The position numbers were made by a program, and so were the translations under genes. Of a stretch of 28,014 nt of DNA, positions 13,895-23,400 are shown in pieces; within the stretch, counting starts at the first letter, position 1, and each line of letters opens with the position of its first letter. This stretch comes from a virus. The notes under the pieces were generated by a model, which saw only the letters and a program-made list of their open reading frames with translations, did no database searches and was not told the origin of the DNA. The stretch covers positions 1 through 28,014 of the IMG/VR virus record IMGVR_UViG_3300027508_000036. One strand, written 5' to 3'.

Positions 13895-15046
13895 ATGACT
13901 TCAAATGAATTCAATCCGTTTGCGGAATCCACATGGAATGAGGAACCGCAGAACGAGCAGACAGATTCTTCACAAGAAAAAGAATCACTAAATTCGCAAG
14001 AAAGTAATACTGATGACTCAGAAAAATCAGATGTCGAGGGTAAGAATGATGACGGACAGCCAGAAGGGAAAGCTTCGGATGATTCTGGGCAAGAGCCTTC
14101 AGGAGACGGCAATGCAGCTGGAAGCGATGATTCGCAGGAAGAGGATGAGGACTTTCAACCTGAATTAGACTTCAAGAACGAAGTTTCTAAGAAGGTATTC
14201 GATTCAATAGTATCCGGTAACTACGCAGAGGTTGCTCCTATCATATATGAGCAGACCGTATTATCTAATCTTGATAAGCTATCAGACGAAGAGGTTTTGA
14301 AACTGATGATTCAGTACGAAAACCCAGACATGACTGATACCGATATTCAAAAGGAATATAACGACAGATATTCTCACGAAGAGGAAAAAAAGGATACATC
14401 CTTTATGACCGAAGATGAGGTGGCAGAATACAATAAGTCCGTTGAAAGAGCTAAGAAAAGAGCTCTTAAAGAAGTCAAGAAGGATGCAAGAGATGCTGTA
14501 AAATACCTATCAGAGAAGAAGGTTGATATTGAGCTTCCTAATATTTCTGAATACATGAAGTCTATGGCTCCAAAGTCTGTAGATAATTCAAAAGAGGTAG
14601 AAGAGTATAATAAGTACATCCAATCTGAAAGAGCTAAATACGAGTCTAGCATTGACAATGGATTAGAGGCTGTGAAGCCTTTTGAGATGGATTACAAGGA
14701 TGATGATGTTTCCTTTAAGGTAAACTTTATACCTAACAAGGAAGACCTTACTAGCATGAAGGATGACCTAAAAAAGTTCACTTTAGAGGACTTTTACGGA
14801 CCTAGATACTATGACGCAGAAAAGGGCGAGTACAAGACAAGTGCACTTGCCGAAGACATATATTGGCTAAACAACAGGGATAAAATCATAAAGTCTATAG
14901 TATCTCAGGCTGTAAGCTCCGCTAAGGCTAATATGCTGAAGAACATTAAAGGTGTTTCTATAGGAGATTCCCCTTCATCTAGGTCATCTTCTCAGAGTAC
15001 TAAGAGTGACGTTGATGCTTGGGTTGAGAAACTTTATAGCATGTAA
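13895..15046 (+). CDS. scaffolding-type protein
   Basis: The 383-aa product has a very acidic, Ser/Asp/Glu-rich N-terminal third (about residues 1-95), then a charged helical middle, and a short C-terminal helix (VDAWVEKLYSM). Acidic helical proteins between portal and capsid genes are usually scaffolds that guide capsid assembly and are later removed; no protease motif is visible in it. The gene is 26 bases after the portal stop and ends at a strong terminator, so it is cotranscribed with the portal. Role is based on composition and position. Confidence 0.7.
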   Translation: MTSNEFNPFAESTWNEEPQNEQTDSSQEKESLNSQESNTDDSEKSDVEGKNDDGQPEGKASDDSGQEPSGDGNAAGSDDSQEEDEDFQPELDFKNEVSKKVFDSIVSGNYAEVAPIIYEQTVLSNLDKLSDEEVLKLMIQYENPDMTDTDIQKEYNDRYSHEEEKKDTSFMTEDEVAEYNKSVERAKKRALKEVKKDARDAVKYLSEKKVDIELPNISEYMKSMAPKSVDNSKEVEEYNKYIQSERAKYESSIDNGLEAVKPFEMDYKDDDVSFKVNFIPNKEDLTSMKDDLKKFTLEDFYGPRYYDAEKGEYKTSALAEDIYWLNNRDKIIKSIVSQAVSSAKANMLKNIKGVSIGDSPSSRSSSQSTKSDVDAWVEKLYSM

Positions 15047-15069
15047 ACCGACCCCTTCCCATGCAATAT

Positions 15070-15099
15070 ACCCGGTCTGCAGGTGCAGCCGGGTTTTTT
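15070..15099 (+). terminator. strong rho-independent terminator after the scaffold gene
   Basis: ACCCGG (15070-15075) pairs with CCGGGT (15089-15094), and inside it CTGCA (15077-15081) with TGCAG (15084-15088), with one unpaired T. Six T residues follow. Confidence 0.92.
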
Positions 15100-15125
15100 G
15101 TTTTATAGATATAAAAAAAACATCC

Positions 15126-15133
15126 TATATTTG
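15126..15133 (+). promoter_or_regulatory. TATATTTG promoter for the major capsid gene
   Basis: A perfect TATATTTG follows the terminator by 26 bases; a T-rich element lies about 21 bases upstream. It would create an mRNA leader of about 140 bases before the capsid ATG at 15280. Confidence 0.65.
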
Positions 15134-15143
15134 CATTATCTAT

Positions 15144-15180
15144 TTGGCAGTACGCCAAGCTCTTACGACCAAGTGTGGTC
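15144..15180 (+). ncRNA. two small hairpins in the capsid mRNA leader
   Basis: TTGGC-AGTAC-GCCAA (15144-15158) and GACCA-AGTG-TGGTC (15167-15180) are perfect 5-bp stems. With the tRNA-like element downstream they make a structured leader. They match no riboswitch family I recognise. Confidence 0.5.
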
Positions 15181-15193
15181 AGTTTTACAAAAA

Positions 15194-15247
15194 TCATTTA
15201 TTGGATGTGCGGTTTCGCATGCGAGTTCGATTCTCGTAAATGAACCA
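15194..15247 (+). ncRNA. tRNA-like element in the capsid mRNA leader
   Basis: TCATTTA (15194-15200) pairs exactly with TAAATGA (15237-15243), followed by A and an encoded CCA (15245-15247), as at a tRNA 3' end. Before this stands a T-arm: GCGAG (15221-15225), loop TTCGATT with an exact GTTCGATTC B-box match (15225-15233), and CTCG. One further hairpin, TGCG-GTTT-CGCA, fills the middle. The element is about 54 bases, too short for a full tRNA; D- and anticodon arms cannot both be present, and no anticodon can be assigned. The last acceptor and T-stem pair share a base, so the model is approximate. It may be a tRNA remnant or a functional tRNA mimic. Confidence 0.5.
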
Positions 15248-15279
15248 ATTTTATTTTTAACAATTAAAAGTGCATAAAA

Positions 15280-16629
15280 ATGCCTATTAATCAACCTTCT
15301 GGCGTACAACTTGGTACTGGTGTTGGTCGTCAGTTTGTGAGTGACTTATCACTCTTAAAGCCACAATTCTATGACAAGTTCGTAGAAAAGTATGGCAACC
15401 AGAACTACACTCAGCTTCTTGAGATGATTGGATTGAAAGCTGTAGTACCGGGACGTGAGTTTTTCCACTTCGAGTCTTACGGTAAGCTTCATTCTTCTAT
15501 CAAGATTACTGCTGCATCTACTGTATCTGTAACCAACTCTGGTGTTACAGTTACTTTGACTGCTGGTTCTCACTACAATAGTGGTGCTCAATCTCCAGTT
15601 CGTGTAGGTGAAGTTGTTGAAGCTGCATCTTCTGGTGTTCAGTACAAAATCACAGGTGTTAACAAAACAACTGCAGGTGCTCACACAGCTACTATCGTTC
15701 CGTTGAAGAATGCTTCTTCTACTTTGGCTGCTGGTGAAATTTTGTTGTTCCGTGGCGTAACTGAGGCTGGTGAAGCTTCTTCTGCTGCTGACACAATTGC
15801 TAACCTTACAGAAAAGAAAATCTTCACAACTACCGAGATTCGTGAAGATTACAAAATCACAGACCGTGCTAAGATTGAAGAAATCTACCTGAATTTTGAA
15901 GGTGGTTCTTTCTACACTTACAAAGGTTTGGATGAGGCTGTAAGACGTTTCATGAACAATAAAGAGTTCAAGCTTATCTTCGGTTCTGATGCAGATAACA
16001 TCTCTGGAACTGTAGGTGCTAAAGGTCTTATTCCTCAAATTGAGGCTGGTGGACAAACTTACCAATACGATATCGCTGGTAACACAGTTGGTTTCGGAAT
16101 GGAAGATTTCCATAACCTTGTTCGTCAAATTGACTTTAATGGTGGTGCTCAAGAATACCATTTCTTGATGGATTCTTACTTGAGAACTGCTGTTGATGAC
16201 TCTTTGTTCGCTAAATATCAGAATGGTGCTATCGTTTGGGCTAACGCTGGTGGTTCTCAGGATTTGGCTGTTAAATACGGCTTCGATTCTTTGAAGATTG
16301 ACGGTGTTACCTTCCATCTGAAGAAGTACTTGCCTTTCAACTCTGAGGCTATCTACGGACAGTCTTTGGCAAGTAACGGAAACAAATTTGACTTCTACGG
16401 AGCTTTGATTCCAATGAAAGAAGGACGTGATGCTCAGTCTGGAGATAAAATCCCAGCAGTTCGTATCGTGTCTAACGAAGTTGAGTCAGGTAAGGAAGTT
16501 AAAGTGTGGGAGACTGGTGCTCTTGCTAAGGTTCCGACTTCTGACAAAATGGAATTGAACGTGCATCACATGGCTTACTGCGGATTGCAAGTTTTCGCAG
16601 CTAACCAGTTCATCGTTGTGAAGAAGTAA
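15280..16629 (+). CDS. major capsid protein
   Basis: The 449-aa product follows portal and scaffold and precedes connector genes, the invariant capsid position. The N-terminal SDLSLLKPQFYDKFVEKYG and the middle/late portion (about residues 195-440, ending MAYCGLQVFAANQFIVVKK) look like an HK97-fold capsid; a Ser/Thr/Val-rich beta stretch at about 65-165 is probably an inserted domain. Codon use differs from neighbours: strongly biased to a small set of codons, as for a highly expressed gene, which also makes a 320-codon antisense frame appear. Its own promoter, long structured leader and terminator isolate it, consistent with high, separately tuned expression. Confidence 0.85.
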   Translation: MPINQPSGVQLGTGVGRQFVSDLSLLKPQFYDKFVEKYGNQNYTQLLEMIGLKAVVPGREFFHFESYGKLHSSIKITAASTVSVTNSGVTVTLTAGSHYNSGAQSPVRVGEVVEAASSGVQYKITGVNKTTAGAHTATIVPLKNASSTLAAGEILLFRGVTEAGEASSAADTIANLTEKKIFTTTEIREDYKITDRAKIEEIYLNFEGGSFYTYKGLDEAVRRFMNNKEFKLIFGSDADNISGTVGAKGLIPQIEAGGQTYQYDIAGNTVGFGMEDFHNLVRQIDFNGGAQEYHFLMDSYLRTAVDDSLFAKYQNGAIVWANAGGSQDLAVKYGFDSLKIDGVTFHLKKYLPFNSEAIYGQSLASNGNKFDFYGALIPMKEGRDAQSGDKIPAVRIVSNEVESGKEVKVWETGALAKVPTSDKMELNVHHMAYCGLQVFAANQFIVVKK

Positions 16630-16654
16630 TAGTGTCATAGTTTAATCCCAATGT

Positions 16655-16686
16655 ACCCCTGCAGGTTCTCCTGTGGGGGTTTTTTT
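16655..16686 (+). terminator. strong rho-independent terminator after the capsid gene
   Basis: ACCCCTGCAGG (16655-16665), loop TTCT, CCTGTGGGGGT (16670-16680) form an 11-bp stem with two G-T pairs, then seven T residues (16680-16686). Confidence 0.92.
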
Positions 16687-16695
16687 ATGCATTAT

Positions 16696-16727
16696 TTTGT
16701 AATAAACCAACAAAATGACTATCTTTG
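16696..16727 (+). promoter_or_regulatory. Bacteroidota-type promoter after the capsid gene
   Basis: TTTG (16696-16699), a 20-base spacer and TATCTTTG (16720-16727) match the consensus fully. The next ATG (16749) lies 21 bases downstream. Confidence 0.8.
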
Positions 16728-16748
16728 TTAGTATTAAACTAAAACGCT

Positions 16749-17648
16749 ATGGCACAAAAAACTAAGAGAACCTTAGATGATAATGGTAATCTTGTTGTTG
16801 AGCAAGAGCCAACAATGGAAACGGCACTAAGCTCAATCACCCTAGAAAAGAAAGAAGTTAAAAAAGAGCCTAAGACTTACGTCTTTAAGCTTATCACAAA
16901 TGCTTCACCTAATGACAAGAAGCAGTTCCCTCCAAGATTTATGTTGGCTAATACCGACATCGTTTTTGATGAGGAGGCTGGTTACAAAAGAGCTATGCGA
17001 TATCTTCCGGGAATCAACACCTTATGGGTTGACGAGCAAGATAATCTCCCTGAGAATATCGTTAACCGCAGACCTTCTATCACTTTTGTAGACGGATTCT
17101 TATATGTACCCGCTACGGATAGAATGCTTGTAGAGTTCTTGACAAAAAGTAACAGGTGCTTGAATGCGGAGCATAGAGATGCTAATATGCCAGCAACATA
17201 TGAGATTATGAACTTTGAGGCTATCTCAAAGAAGAATATCCAAAATGTAAAGACTAAGCATGAGGCTATGAAGATTGCACTCTCTGCGTCAGAGCAGTCA
17301 ATGCTTGAACACATTGATTATCTTGGTATCACTAAAATCAATGCACAGGGGATAGAAAAAGACTCTGATGAGCTTCGTGTTGAGTATGTATCTGTGGCTG
17401 AAAATAGACCAGAATTGTTCCTTAAATCCTACAATAATCCGACTACAAAGGCGTTCCATTTGGTTAAAAATGCCTTGGAGTCTGGAATCCTCACCGAGAG
17501 CATAACTCCGGGTCAGGTTCATTGGGCAGAAAGTAGAGGTTTGGCAGCTGTAATCCCAGCAGGTGAAAAAACAGTTGAATACCTTGTTAAGTTCTGTTTT
17601 AAGGAGGGAGAAGGACAACGCTTCTACGAAAGGCTTAAGGGTCTGTAA
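16749..17648 (+). CDS. hypothetical virion-region protein, 299 aa
   Basis: The 299-aa product begins MAQKTKRTLDDNGNLVVEQE and has an Asp/Glu/Lys-rich N-terminal tail followed by a globular part with FMLANTDIVFDEEAGYKRAM and RYLPGINTLWVDEQDN. I recognise no domain, but position directly after the capsid gene suggests a head-associated or connector-related structural protein. It has its own consensus promoter. A completion or decoration role cannot be separated from a non-structural one on this sequence. Confidence 0.6.
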   Translation: MAQKTKRTLDDNGNLVVEQEPTMETALSSITLEKKEVKKEPKTYVFKLITNASPNDKKQFPPRFMLANTDIVFDEEAGYKRAMRYLPGINTLWVDEQDNLPENIVNRRPSITFVDGFLYVPATDRMLVEFLTKSNRCLNAEHRDANMPATYEIMNFEAISKKNIQNVKTKHEAMKIALSASEQSMLEHIDYLGITKINAQGIEKDSDELRVEYVSVAENRPELFLKSYNNPTTKAFHLVKNALESGILTESITPGQVHWAESRGLAAVIPAGEKTVEYLVKFCFKEGEGQRFYERLKGL

Positions 17649-17655
17649 TTTGTGG

Positions 17656-17663
17656 TATATTTG
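17656..17663 (+). promoter_or_regulatory. TATATTTG promoter box
   Basis: A perfect TATATTTG begins seven bases after the stop of the 299-aa gene, 30 bases before the next ATG (17694). The -33 element is poor. Confidence 0.5.
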
Positions 17664-17693
17664 CCTTATATTACTCAATAAAACACAATTTTT

Positions 17694-18422
17694 ATGCTTA
17701 ATGACATGTTAGCAAAAATGGCATCAAAGCTTGGAGCACCCAAGTCAGATGACATGGAACGTGAGGATACGGCTCCAGACCCTAACGGAGAAGATAATCC
17801 TATTGACAAAAGATACAAGGCTGGTGCAGTAATTTCTAGTTTAAGACCAAAGCTTATTGAAGCTCTTAGAAAGAAAGACCCTAAGAAGTTCGACTCTTTC
17901 ATGGAGCAGTATAATACGATACTTAAAGACCAGACTTCTTTGGTTAGACAAGGAAAGTGGGAAGAAGGAAAGAAGAAGCTCATGGAAGCTCAAGACTTCG
18001 CACAGAAATCTGACCTAGAAACATACTTGTCCCCAGATGAAATCAAGAAGACTTTAGGTAATGATTATGATGCTTTCCTAAAAGCTACTATAGATATGGG
18101 GCTTGCACAGAACCCAGAAGAAAAGAGTAAAACTCTTGTTGGCTCTAAGGAGCAAGGTAAAGTAGGTGGACTAGGAGATATTAAGTTTGGTAGAAGATTT
18201 GCTACTATGTTGGCTCCTACTGGTATTGCTGGTGAAGGTTACAGAAAGACATTCAAGTATGACCCTTCAAAGAAGACTGTAGAACTTGACACCGAGAATA
18301 CATTCATCTTAGACGATGCTAAGAAGAGAATGAAAGAGTTAGGTCTGTCCAATTTGGATGATTTAATTAAAATGGATGTTTCTGGTAACAAGCCTATGAT
18401 GTTGGCAGGTGAAAGAGAATAA
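17694..18422 (+). CDS. hypothetical helical protein, 242 aa
   Basis: The 242-aa product has a disordered acidic N-terminus (about residues 15-45), a charged helical centre and a C-terminal part ending DLIKMDVSGNKPMMLAGERE. No family is apparent. It ends 28 bases before a terminator and may be read from the promoter box at 17656. Its place between capsid and connector genes makes a virion or assembly role possible, nothing more. Confidence 0.6.
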   Translation: MLNDMLAKMASKLGAPKSDDMEREDTAPDPNGEDNPIDKRYKAGAVISSLRPKLIEALRKKDPKKFDSFMEQYNTILKDQTSLVRQGKWEEGKKKLMEAQDFAQKSDLETYLSPDEIKKTLGNDYDAFLKATIDMGLAQNPEEKSKTLVGSKEQGKVGGLGDIKFGRRFATMLAPTGIAGEGYRKTFKYDPSKKTVELDTENTFILDDAKKRMKELGLSNLDDLIKMDVSGNKPMMLAGERE

Positions 18423-18450
18423 TTGGCTTTCATATTATTAATTCAATACG

Positions 18451-18468
18451 GGGGGCATTGCCCCCTTT
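18451..18468 (+). terminator. GC-rich hairpin terminator
   Basis: GGGGGC-ATT-GCCCCC (18451-18465) is a perfect 6-bp GC stem followed by only three T, then ATTGTT. The tract is short, so termination may be partial. Confidence 0.7.
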
Positions 18469-18482
18469 ATTGTTAAAAATGT

Positions 18483-18490
18483 TAATTTTG
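18483..18490 (+). promoter_or_regulatory. TAnnTTTG promoter box before connector genes
   Basis: TAATTTTG ends five bases before the ATG at 18496. No good -33 element is present. A start here would give a nearly leaderless mRNA. Confidence 0.4.
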
Positions 18491-18495
18491 TAGTA

Positions 18496-19137
18496 ATGGC
18501 AACAGTTCAGCAATTATATGACACGACCCAATACCTTATAAACAAGTACGATGGGTCATTTATGTCTCAGGATGAGTTTCTTCAGGCATACAATTTAGCA
18601 TCTACCGATTATTTCAATTACTTGATTGACATGTCTTACGCTGTAATGAGTAGAAATAACATATACAGCACTCCGACAAATGCGGATAATCAGACTACCG
18701 AAACATTATCCCCTTTCTTAGTTTTTGAGCAATTATTAGCTTCCCCTTATAACAAGCCAGCAGACTATGCTAGAGCCATCTATTTAAAGACGGCATATCC
18801 CGGTCAGGCTCCTATGAATGGCAAATTTGCAACTAGGATTGAACCAACTGTGCTTGATAGCAAGTTGTATTCCGATATAGATTCTCCTAATGCTGAAGAC
18901 CCCGTATATATTGAGTCTGGTGGTAGTTTTTTCTTTTATCCATCTAGCCCCTCTGTTGGTGTTTGGCTTACTTATTACAAAAAGCCTATAAGGAGAATTG
19001 CTGTAGACGGGACATCTGTTGAATGGGCTGATAATAAAATTAACAATGTTCTATTTCGAGTTCTTGGATACTTAGGTATTAACCTGAAAGACCCAAGTTT
19101 GATTCAATTCGGGAACATCAAAAAGGTTGACGCATGA
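18496..19137 (+). CDS. head-tail region structural protein, 213 aa
   Basis: The 213-aa product starts with a helical MATVQQLYDTTQYLINKY region, then a beta-rich portion (about residues 120-175, VYIESGGSFFFYPSSPSVGVWLTYYKKPI), a pattern of helices followed by a beta-domain that recurs in podovirus connector-ring proteins. It is followed with an ATGA overlap by the next gene, and both precede another connector-like gene, so this is a likely ring or adaptor protein of the head-tail junction. No specific family named. Confidence 0.6.
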   Translation: MATVQQLYDTTQYLINKYDGSFMSQDEFLQAYNLASTDYFNYLIDMSYAVMSRNNIYSTPTNADNQTTETLSPFLVFEQLLASPYNKPADYARAIYLKTAYPGQAPMNGKFATRIEPTVLDSKLYSDIDSPNAEDPVYIESGGSFFFYPSSPSVGVWLTYYKKPIRRIAVDGTSVEWADNKINNVLFRVLGYLGINLKDPSLIQFGNIKKVDA

Positions 19138-19727
19138 AAAGAAGACAAGCTATAGAATTGATAAAAAGAACCCATTATGGTGGGTTGGTTCCAGTTGATG
19201 CATCTCACTCAGATAGAGAAGTCAATATTCTGCTCAACATGGGTATAGCTATTGCTGCCCAGAGAGCATACATGGGTAATATTCAAGTTGATAATGAGGA
19301 GTTTATTGGGGATGCTTTTTACATAACAATTACAGGATTAACTATAGAATCAGATAATTCTGTTGAGCTGGCTTATACTCCTATTAGTGCTAAAATCGGT
19401 GTCGCTATCTCAAACATTAAAGTAAGCGGTCTTGAAAAGCAGCCTATGCCTATCTCATCTCACGAGATTTTTTTATGGGATGAACTTCCTGTAGAAAAAG
19501 GACGTATAGGATACTACATAAACGGAAGTAGGCTTCAGTTTTTATCTAAGATTCCGTTAACAGATAAAACAATGTCTGCAAGACTTGTAGGAACCCCGGA
19601 TTGGAATACATTAGAAGAGGAATTAAATATTCCTGCAGATAATATTCCATTCGCTATTGACTATGCAGTTGGAATGCTTGATAAAAGAAGACAAGAAGAT
19701 TTAGCATCAAGAACAGGTAAAGAATAA
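19134..19727 (+). CDS. head-tail region protein, 197 aa
   Basis: The 197-aa product begins MKRRQAIELIKRTHYGGLVP and contains a long beta-rich central region (about residues 55-150), then a helical C-terminus. It is coupled to its neighbour by an ATGA overlap and precedes a T7 gp11-like connector protein by three bases. Likely part of the connector or tail ring; the evidence is position, coupling and fold impression only. Confidence 0.6.
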   Translation: MKRRQAIELIKRTHYGGLVPVDASHSDREVNILLNMGIAIAAQRAYMGNIQVDNEEFIGDAFYITITGLTIESDNSVELAYTPISAKIGVAISNIKVSGLEKQPMPISSHEIFLWDELPVEKGRIGYYINGSRLQFLSKIPLTDKTMSARLVGTPDWNTLEEELNIPADNIPFAIDYAVGMLDKRRQEDLASRTGKE

Positions 19728-19730
19728 AAA

Positions 19731-20474
19731 ATGAAAATATCAAAGGCAATATACAGGTATATATCTCAAGCTGGCTATAATAATGGTCACTATAGGAGAT
19801 TGTACGACATAGCTGTACGGGGTACCAAAGAGATAGGTCTTGATGTTACATCATCTCCTAAGACCATAAGACTTAATGTACTGCCTAATAAAACGGTACA
19901 ACTCCCAGCAGATATGCTAAACGTATTGAATGTTGGTGTTGTAAACAATGTTGGTCAGATAGCGTCTATAATGAGAGATGATACTGTTACTGCTTTTAGA
20001 AAGTTACAAACGGAGACATCAAGATTTAATGACAATGATTTTGCTACAGCTCCTATTGACAATACACGATTAAGAGATTTTGCTTACTTAAATTCAATAA
20101 ACGGAAGCTCAGACTACAAAGCATTCGGTGCATACACTAAGACTACGTTTATTGGCACATATACCATAGACGAGGACACTATGATTTTAAATCCAGAGTT
20201 CCCGTATGACTATATCATAGTTGAGTATATGGCAACAATAGATGAAGAGGATGTGGAGATTGCGGATATTGCTGAAGAGGCTTTGATAGCTTATATAGCT
20301 TGGAAAGATTCTCAGTATATGCCTACTGGAAGAAAAATGAACTTATCAGAGAAAACAATCAGAAGGACAGAATTTTATAACCAGAAAAGACTTCTTAAAT
20401 CTAGAGTACATCCTTTCCTTCCTTCCGAAGCTAGAGATGTTTCTTTTGACAACGAGAAGCTTATCGTTAAATAA
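19731..20474 (+). CDS. tail-tube-A-like connector protein, 247 aa
   Basis: The 247-aa product shows an N-terminal helix region with ISQAGYNNGHYRRLYDIA, then TIRLNVLPNKTVQLPADMLN (45-64), the k.i.l.......LP.D pattern of adaptor proteins that join portal to tail in T7-like and crAss-like podoviruses. A second beta-domain (about residues 130-160, FIGTYTIDEDTMILNP) and a helical C-terminus follow. It directly precedes the 1317-aa protein, which matches the order tail tubular A then B. Good structural-role call; exact ring position unknown. Confidence 0.7.
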   Translation: MKISKAIYRYISQAGYNNGHYRRLYDIAVRGTKEIGLDVTSSPKTIRLNVLPNKTVQLPADMLNVLNVGVVNNVGQIASIMRDDTVTAFRKLQTETSRFNDNDFATAPIDNTRLRDFAYLNSINGSSDYKAFGAYTKTTFIGTYTIDEDTMILNPEFPYDYIIVEYMATIDEEDVEIADIAEEALIAYIAWKDSQYMPTGRKMNLSEKTIRRTEFYNQKRLLKSRVHPFLPSEARDVSFDNEKLIVK

Positions 20475-20476
20475 AT

Positions 20477-23400
20477 ATGGCACAATTTTCACAGCCTAAA
20501 AGCATTAATGGTGGTCTTAATACAGACTATGACAATGAGTTATTGCCATCTGGTGACTACATTGATGCTAGAAATATAAGCACCTATGGTGGCGTAAATA
20601 ATATAGTTGGTAATGCCGAAATTCAGTTAAAGGATTTAGACGGCTCTACGAACTTTTTTTTAACAAGCAGCCACGTTGTAGTAGGCTCTGTTACAAATAC
20701 GCTAAGAGATTCTATTATTTATCTTATAGCTCATACGGGTGGGAATCACTTAATAACTGAGTATAATCAGATAACTAATATCCACTCAATCATTGTAAAG
20801 TGTGGAACAAATGCACAGAGTGCAGCAATAAACTTATCAACAACTGTTCAATGTCATAACCCAAGAATTATCAATCGTGCAGATACTTCAGAAGAAGGTG
20901 ATTTGCTATTCTGGCTTGATAAAGACGGAGTTCCAAGAAAGCTAAATATAAGAAAAGCTAAGACGCTTGGCTACTTTGGCAACATCATTGAGGAGTTTAC
21001 AACGGTTATAAAGAAGCCACCTATGTTCTCTCCGTCAAATGTAAACCTAGTTAGGGTTAGTGACGGAAGCTTGATTGTGCAAAATAAAATGTACCAATTC
21101 GCATATAGGTACATATACGATGATTATGAGAAATCTGTTTTTTCACCGATTTCAAATACTCTTATCCCATACTACATATTCAATGAAACCAACATTATAC
21201 CTACTGATACTTCTATAGGGTACAATGCGGTAAGGTTTACAATACAATCTGGCTCTGCAAACGTAAAGGAGATTGAGGTAATCTATAGGGAGTATTTTGA
21301 TGGAATATGGAGCAACTTTTACACCATAGATACTATAGTATCAACTGGCTCTCCTATAACATACACCTTTACTGGTGCTGGTCAGAAAATACCTTTAGAT
21401 AATTCTGAGGCACCAGATGTTTTGCAGTTTGACTATGTTCCTATTTCAGCTAAGGCTCAGGAAGTAGTAAACGGAAATGTTATAACATACGGAAACTTTA
21501 AAGAAGGATATAATAAGTCAAACATATCTTCTACTGTTGGTCTAACATCTTCAAATTACGTTAGTGATAATAAGATGTTCTTTGACGACAACTTGAATCC
21601 AGCATCTAATATGATACTGAATCCGGGCGGTAAGTATAAGATTGGAGTGGTATACCTTGATGAGCATGGAAGAAATGTGGGTGTGTTTACTGGGAATAGC
21701 ATGGTTGTTGATGTACCACATATCCATTGGTCTCCATCTCTTTTAGCTGCCGGAACAGGTACTGCTTGGTGGAATACAAGACAGACTTATTTACCATATA
21801 TTCAGATAAGCTCTGCAGCACCATCTTGGGCTAAGTATTTCAGACTAGCTATTACAGAAGATAATAACTATGAGTCAGAGGTTATAACAGATGTTATAGA
21901 TTTTAAATATGGGGCACTCAGTACAAGCGGTTTAACCTGTAGTCTTACTAACATAAGCATACTACCTCAGCCTAATGGCGGACCTGCTGCCGACATACCA
22001 TTTTATAAGTCTTATGGAAGTCATCAATTCTTAAAGGTAACATATAGTAATTGTGACACAAATGCACCAACAACCTCATATTACGATATAAGTCTAAATC
22101 CGCATTCATTGACATATAGGAATAAGCCTATCAATGACCCCGGAAGGATGATTTTTGAGTACAAGAAGCTTGTTTCTGCTGTAGAGAATACGGATTATAC
22201 TGTTACCGTAAATACTCCACCACAAGCTGGAGGATATACAAATTCAATACCTACTAATGATTTTCAGCCAACTATAATATCACCATCTGGTCAGTCTACA
22301 GTATGGACAGTAGAGTGGAGGTATGTTGGCTCTACTAATACATATCAAGATGTAAGATTACAGGTTTACTATACTGGTAGTATATATGGAGCAGCAAGAC
22401 TCCCATCTGACCCTACCGCATATATAAATCTTACCAACCCAGATACAATAGTTCCCAATCAGAACTTCCTGTTCTATACAGATTATAGAGTACTAAACTC
22501 TGGTGACTATATAAGTCAGGCGTTTATTTATTCAGCAAATGAGTATGCACAGGGGGCTAGTGGAACTGTTACTGTTACAAACACATCAGCAGACATTATT
22601 TATGTTTCCTCTGGTGGTGCTTCAGTAGCTATAAATCCGGGTGCTTCTGCACAGATTAGTGTTCAATACGGATATACGATATCTGCTTACAAATATCAGA
22701 CAGTTACTGGTTCTGTGAGTGATTCATATGTTACTGTTACTATTGTAAATAGCGGTGTTCTGCCGTCTAATGACCAAACGGTTCCAAGACAGTTGGCACT
22801 TAGAATAAACAATCTTGGTTATACTTTCCAGAGTGGTGATGAAATATCTATAGTTTATGATTACTATAAGAATAAACTACAATCTGGTGCGTATGATGGT
22901 ATAGGTATCAACGAAAAGGTTTTCAAAGTAATAGACCTTCTTATAGACCCAGAGTTTTATGAGTCTAATGGAACTACTGTTACACTAGATGGTAATTGGA
23001 TTCAAGTAGATGAGTCTGCTAAAGACTTTATGACTGCATGCGGTGATACCTCTGGTGCTACACAAATTATTGGTCTAAAGGCAAAGATTCTTAGAAGAAA
23101 GAAGATTACTTCTACAGGCTCTCAGGGTGATGTATTTTACGAACTACCACATACGTTCCTTTGTAGCTCATACGTTGCTGGAACGCAAATTGAAATGACA
23201 CTAGCTGGTGATTCCATGTTTAAATCTGATTATGTGGTTCTTGAGGGTTCAACGGCTACTCCGGTTGGTGGAAAGACGGATTCGGTTCAACGTGTGTTCT
23301 ATTCAAGTGTACCAACTAAAAACTACTTGATTCAAGAGGACAATCTTTCTCCACTTTTCTTAACTAAGATTAATAAGAACGGAAGACCAGCCGTAGAAGA

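Noticed and set aside
15144-15247. complete functional tRNA gene
   Set aside because: Only acceptor stem, T-arm and one other hairpin can be drawn; no upstream acceptor partner gives a full cloverleaf and no anticodon can be assigned.
15006-15277. two plus-strand frames of 64 and 77 codons across the capsid leader
   Set aside because: They cross the terminator, the promoter box and the tRNA-like element and have no plausible ribosome site; the region reads as regulatory RNA.
15355-16317. 320-codon minus-strand frame opposite the major capsid gene
   Set aside because: It lies wholly antisense to a confident gene; its length is explained by strong codon bias of the capsid gene, and its Ser/Thr/Val-heavy composition is typical of a shadow frame.
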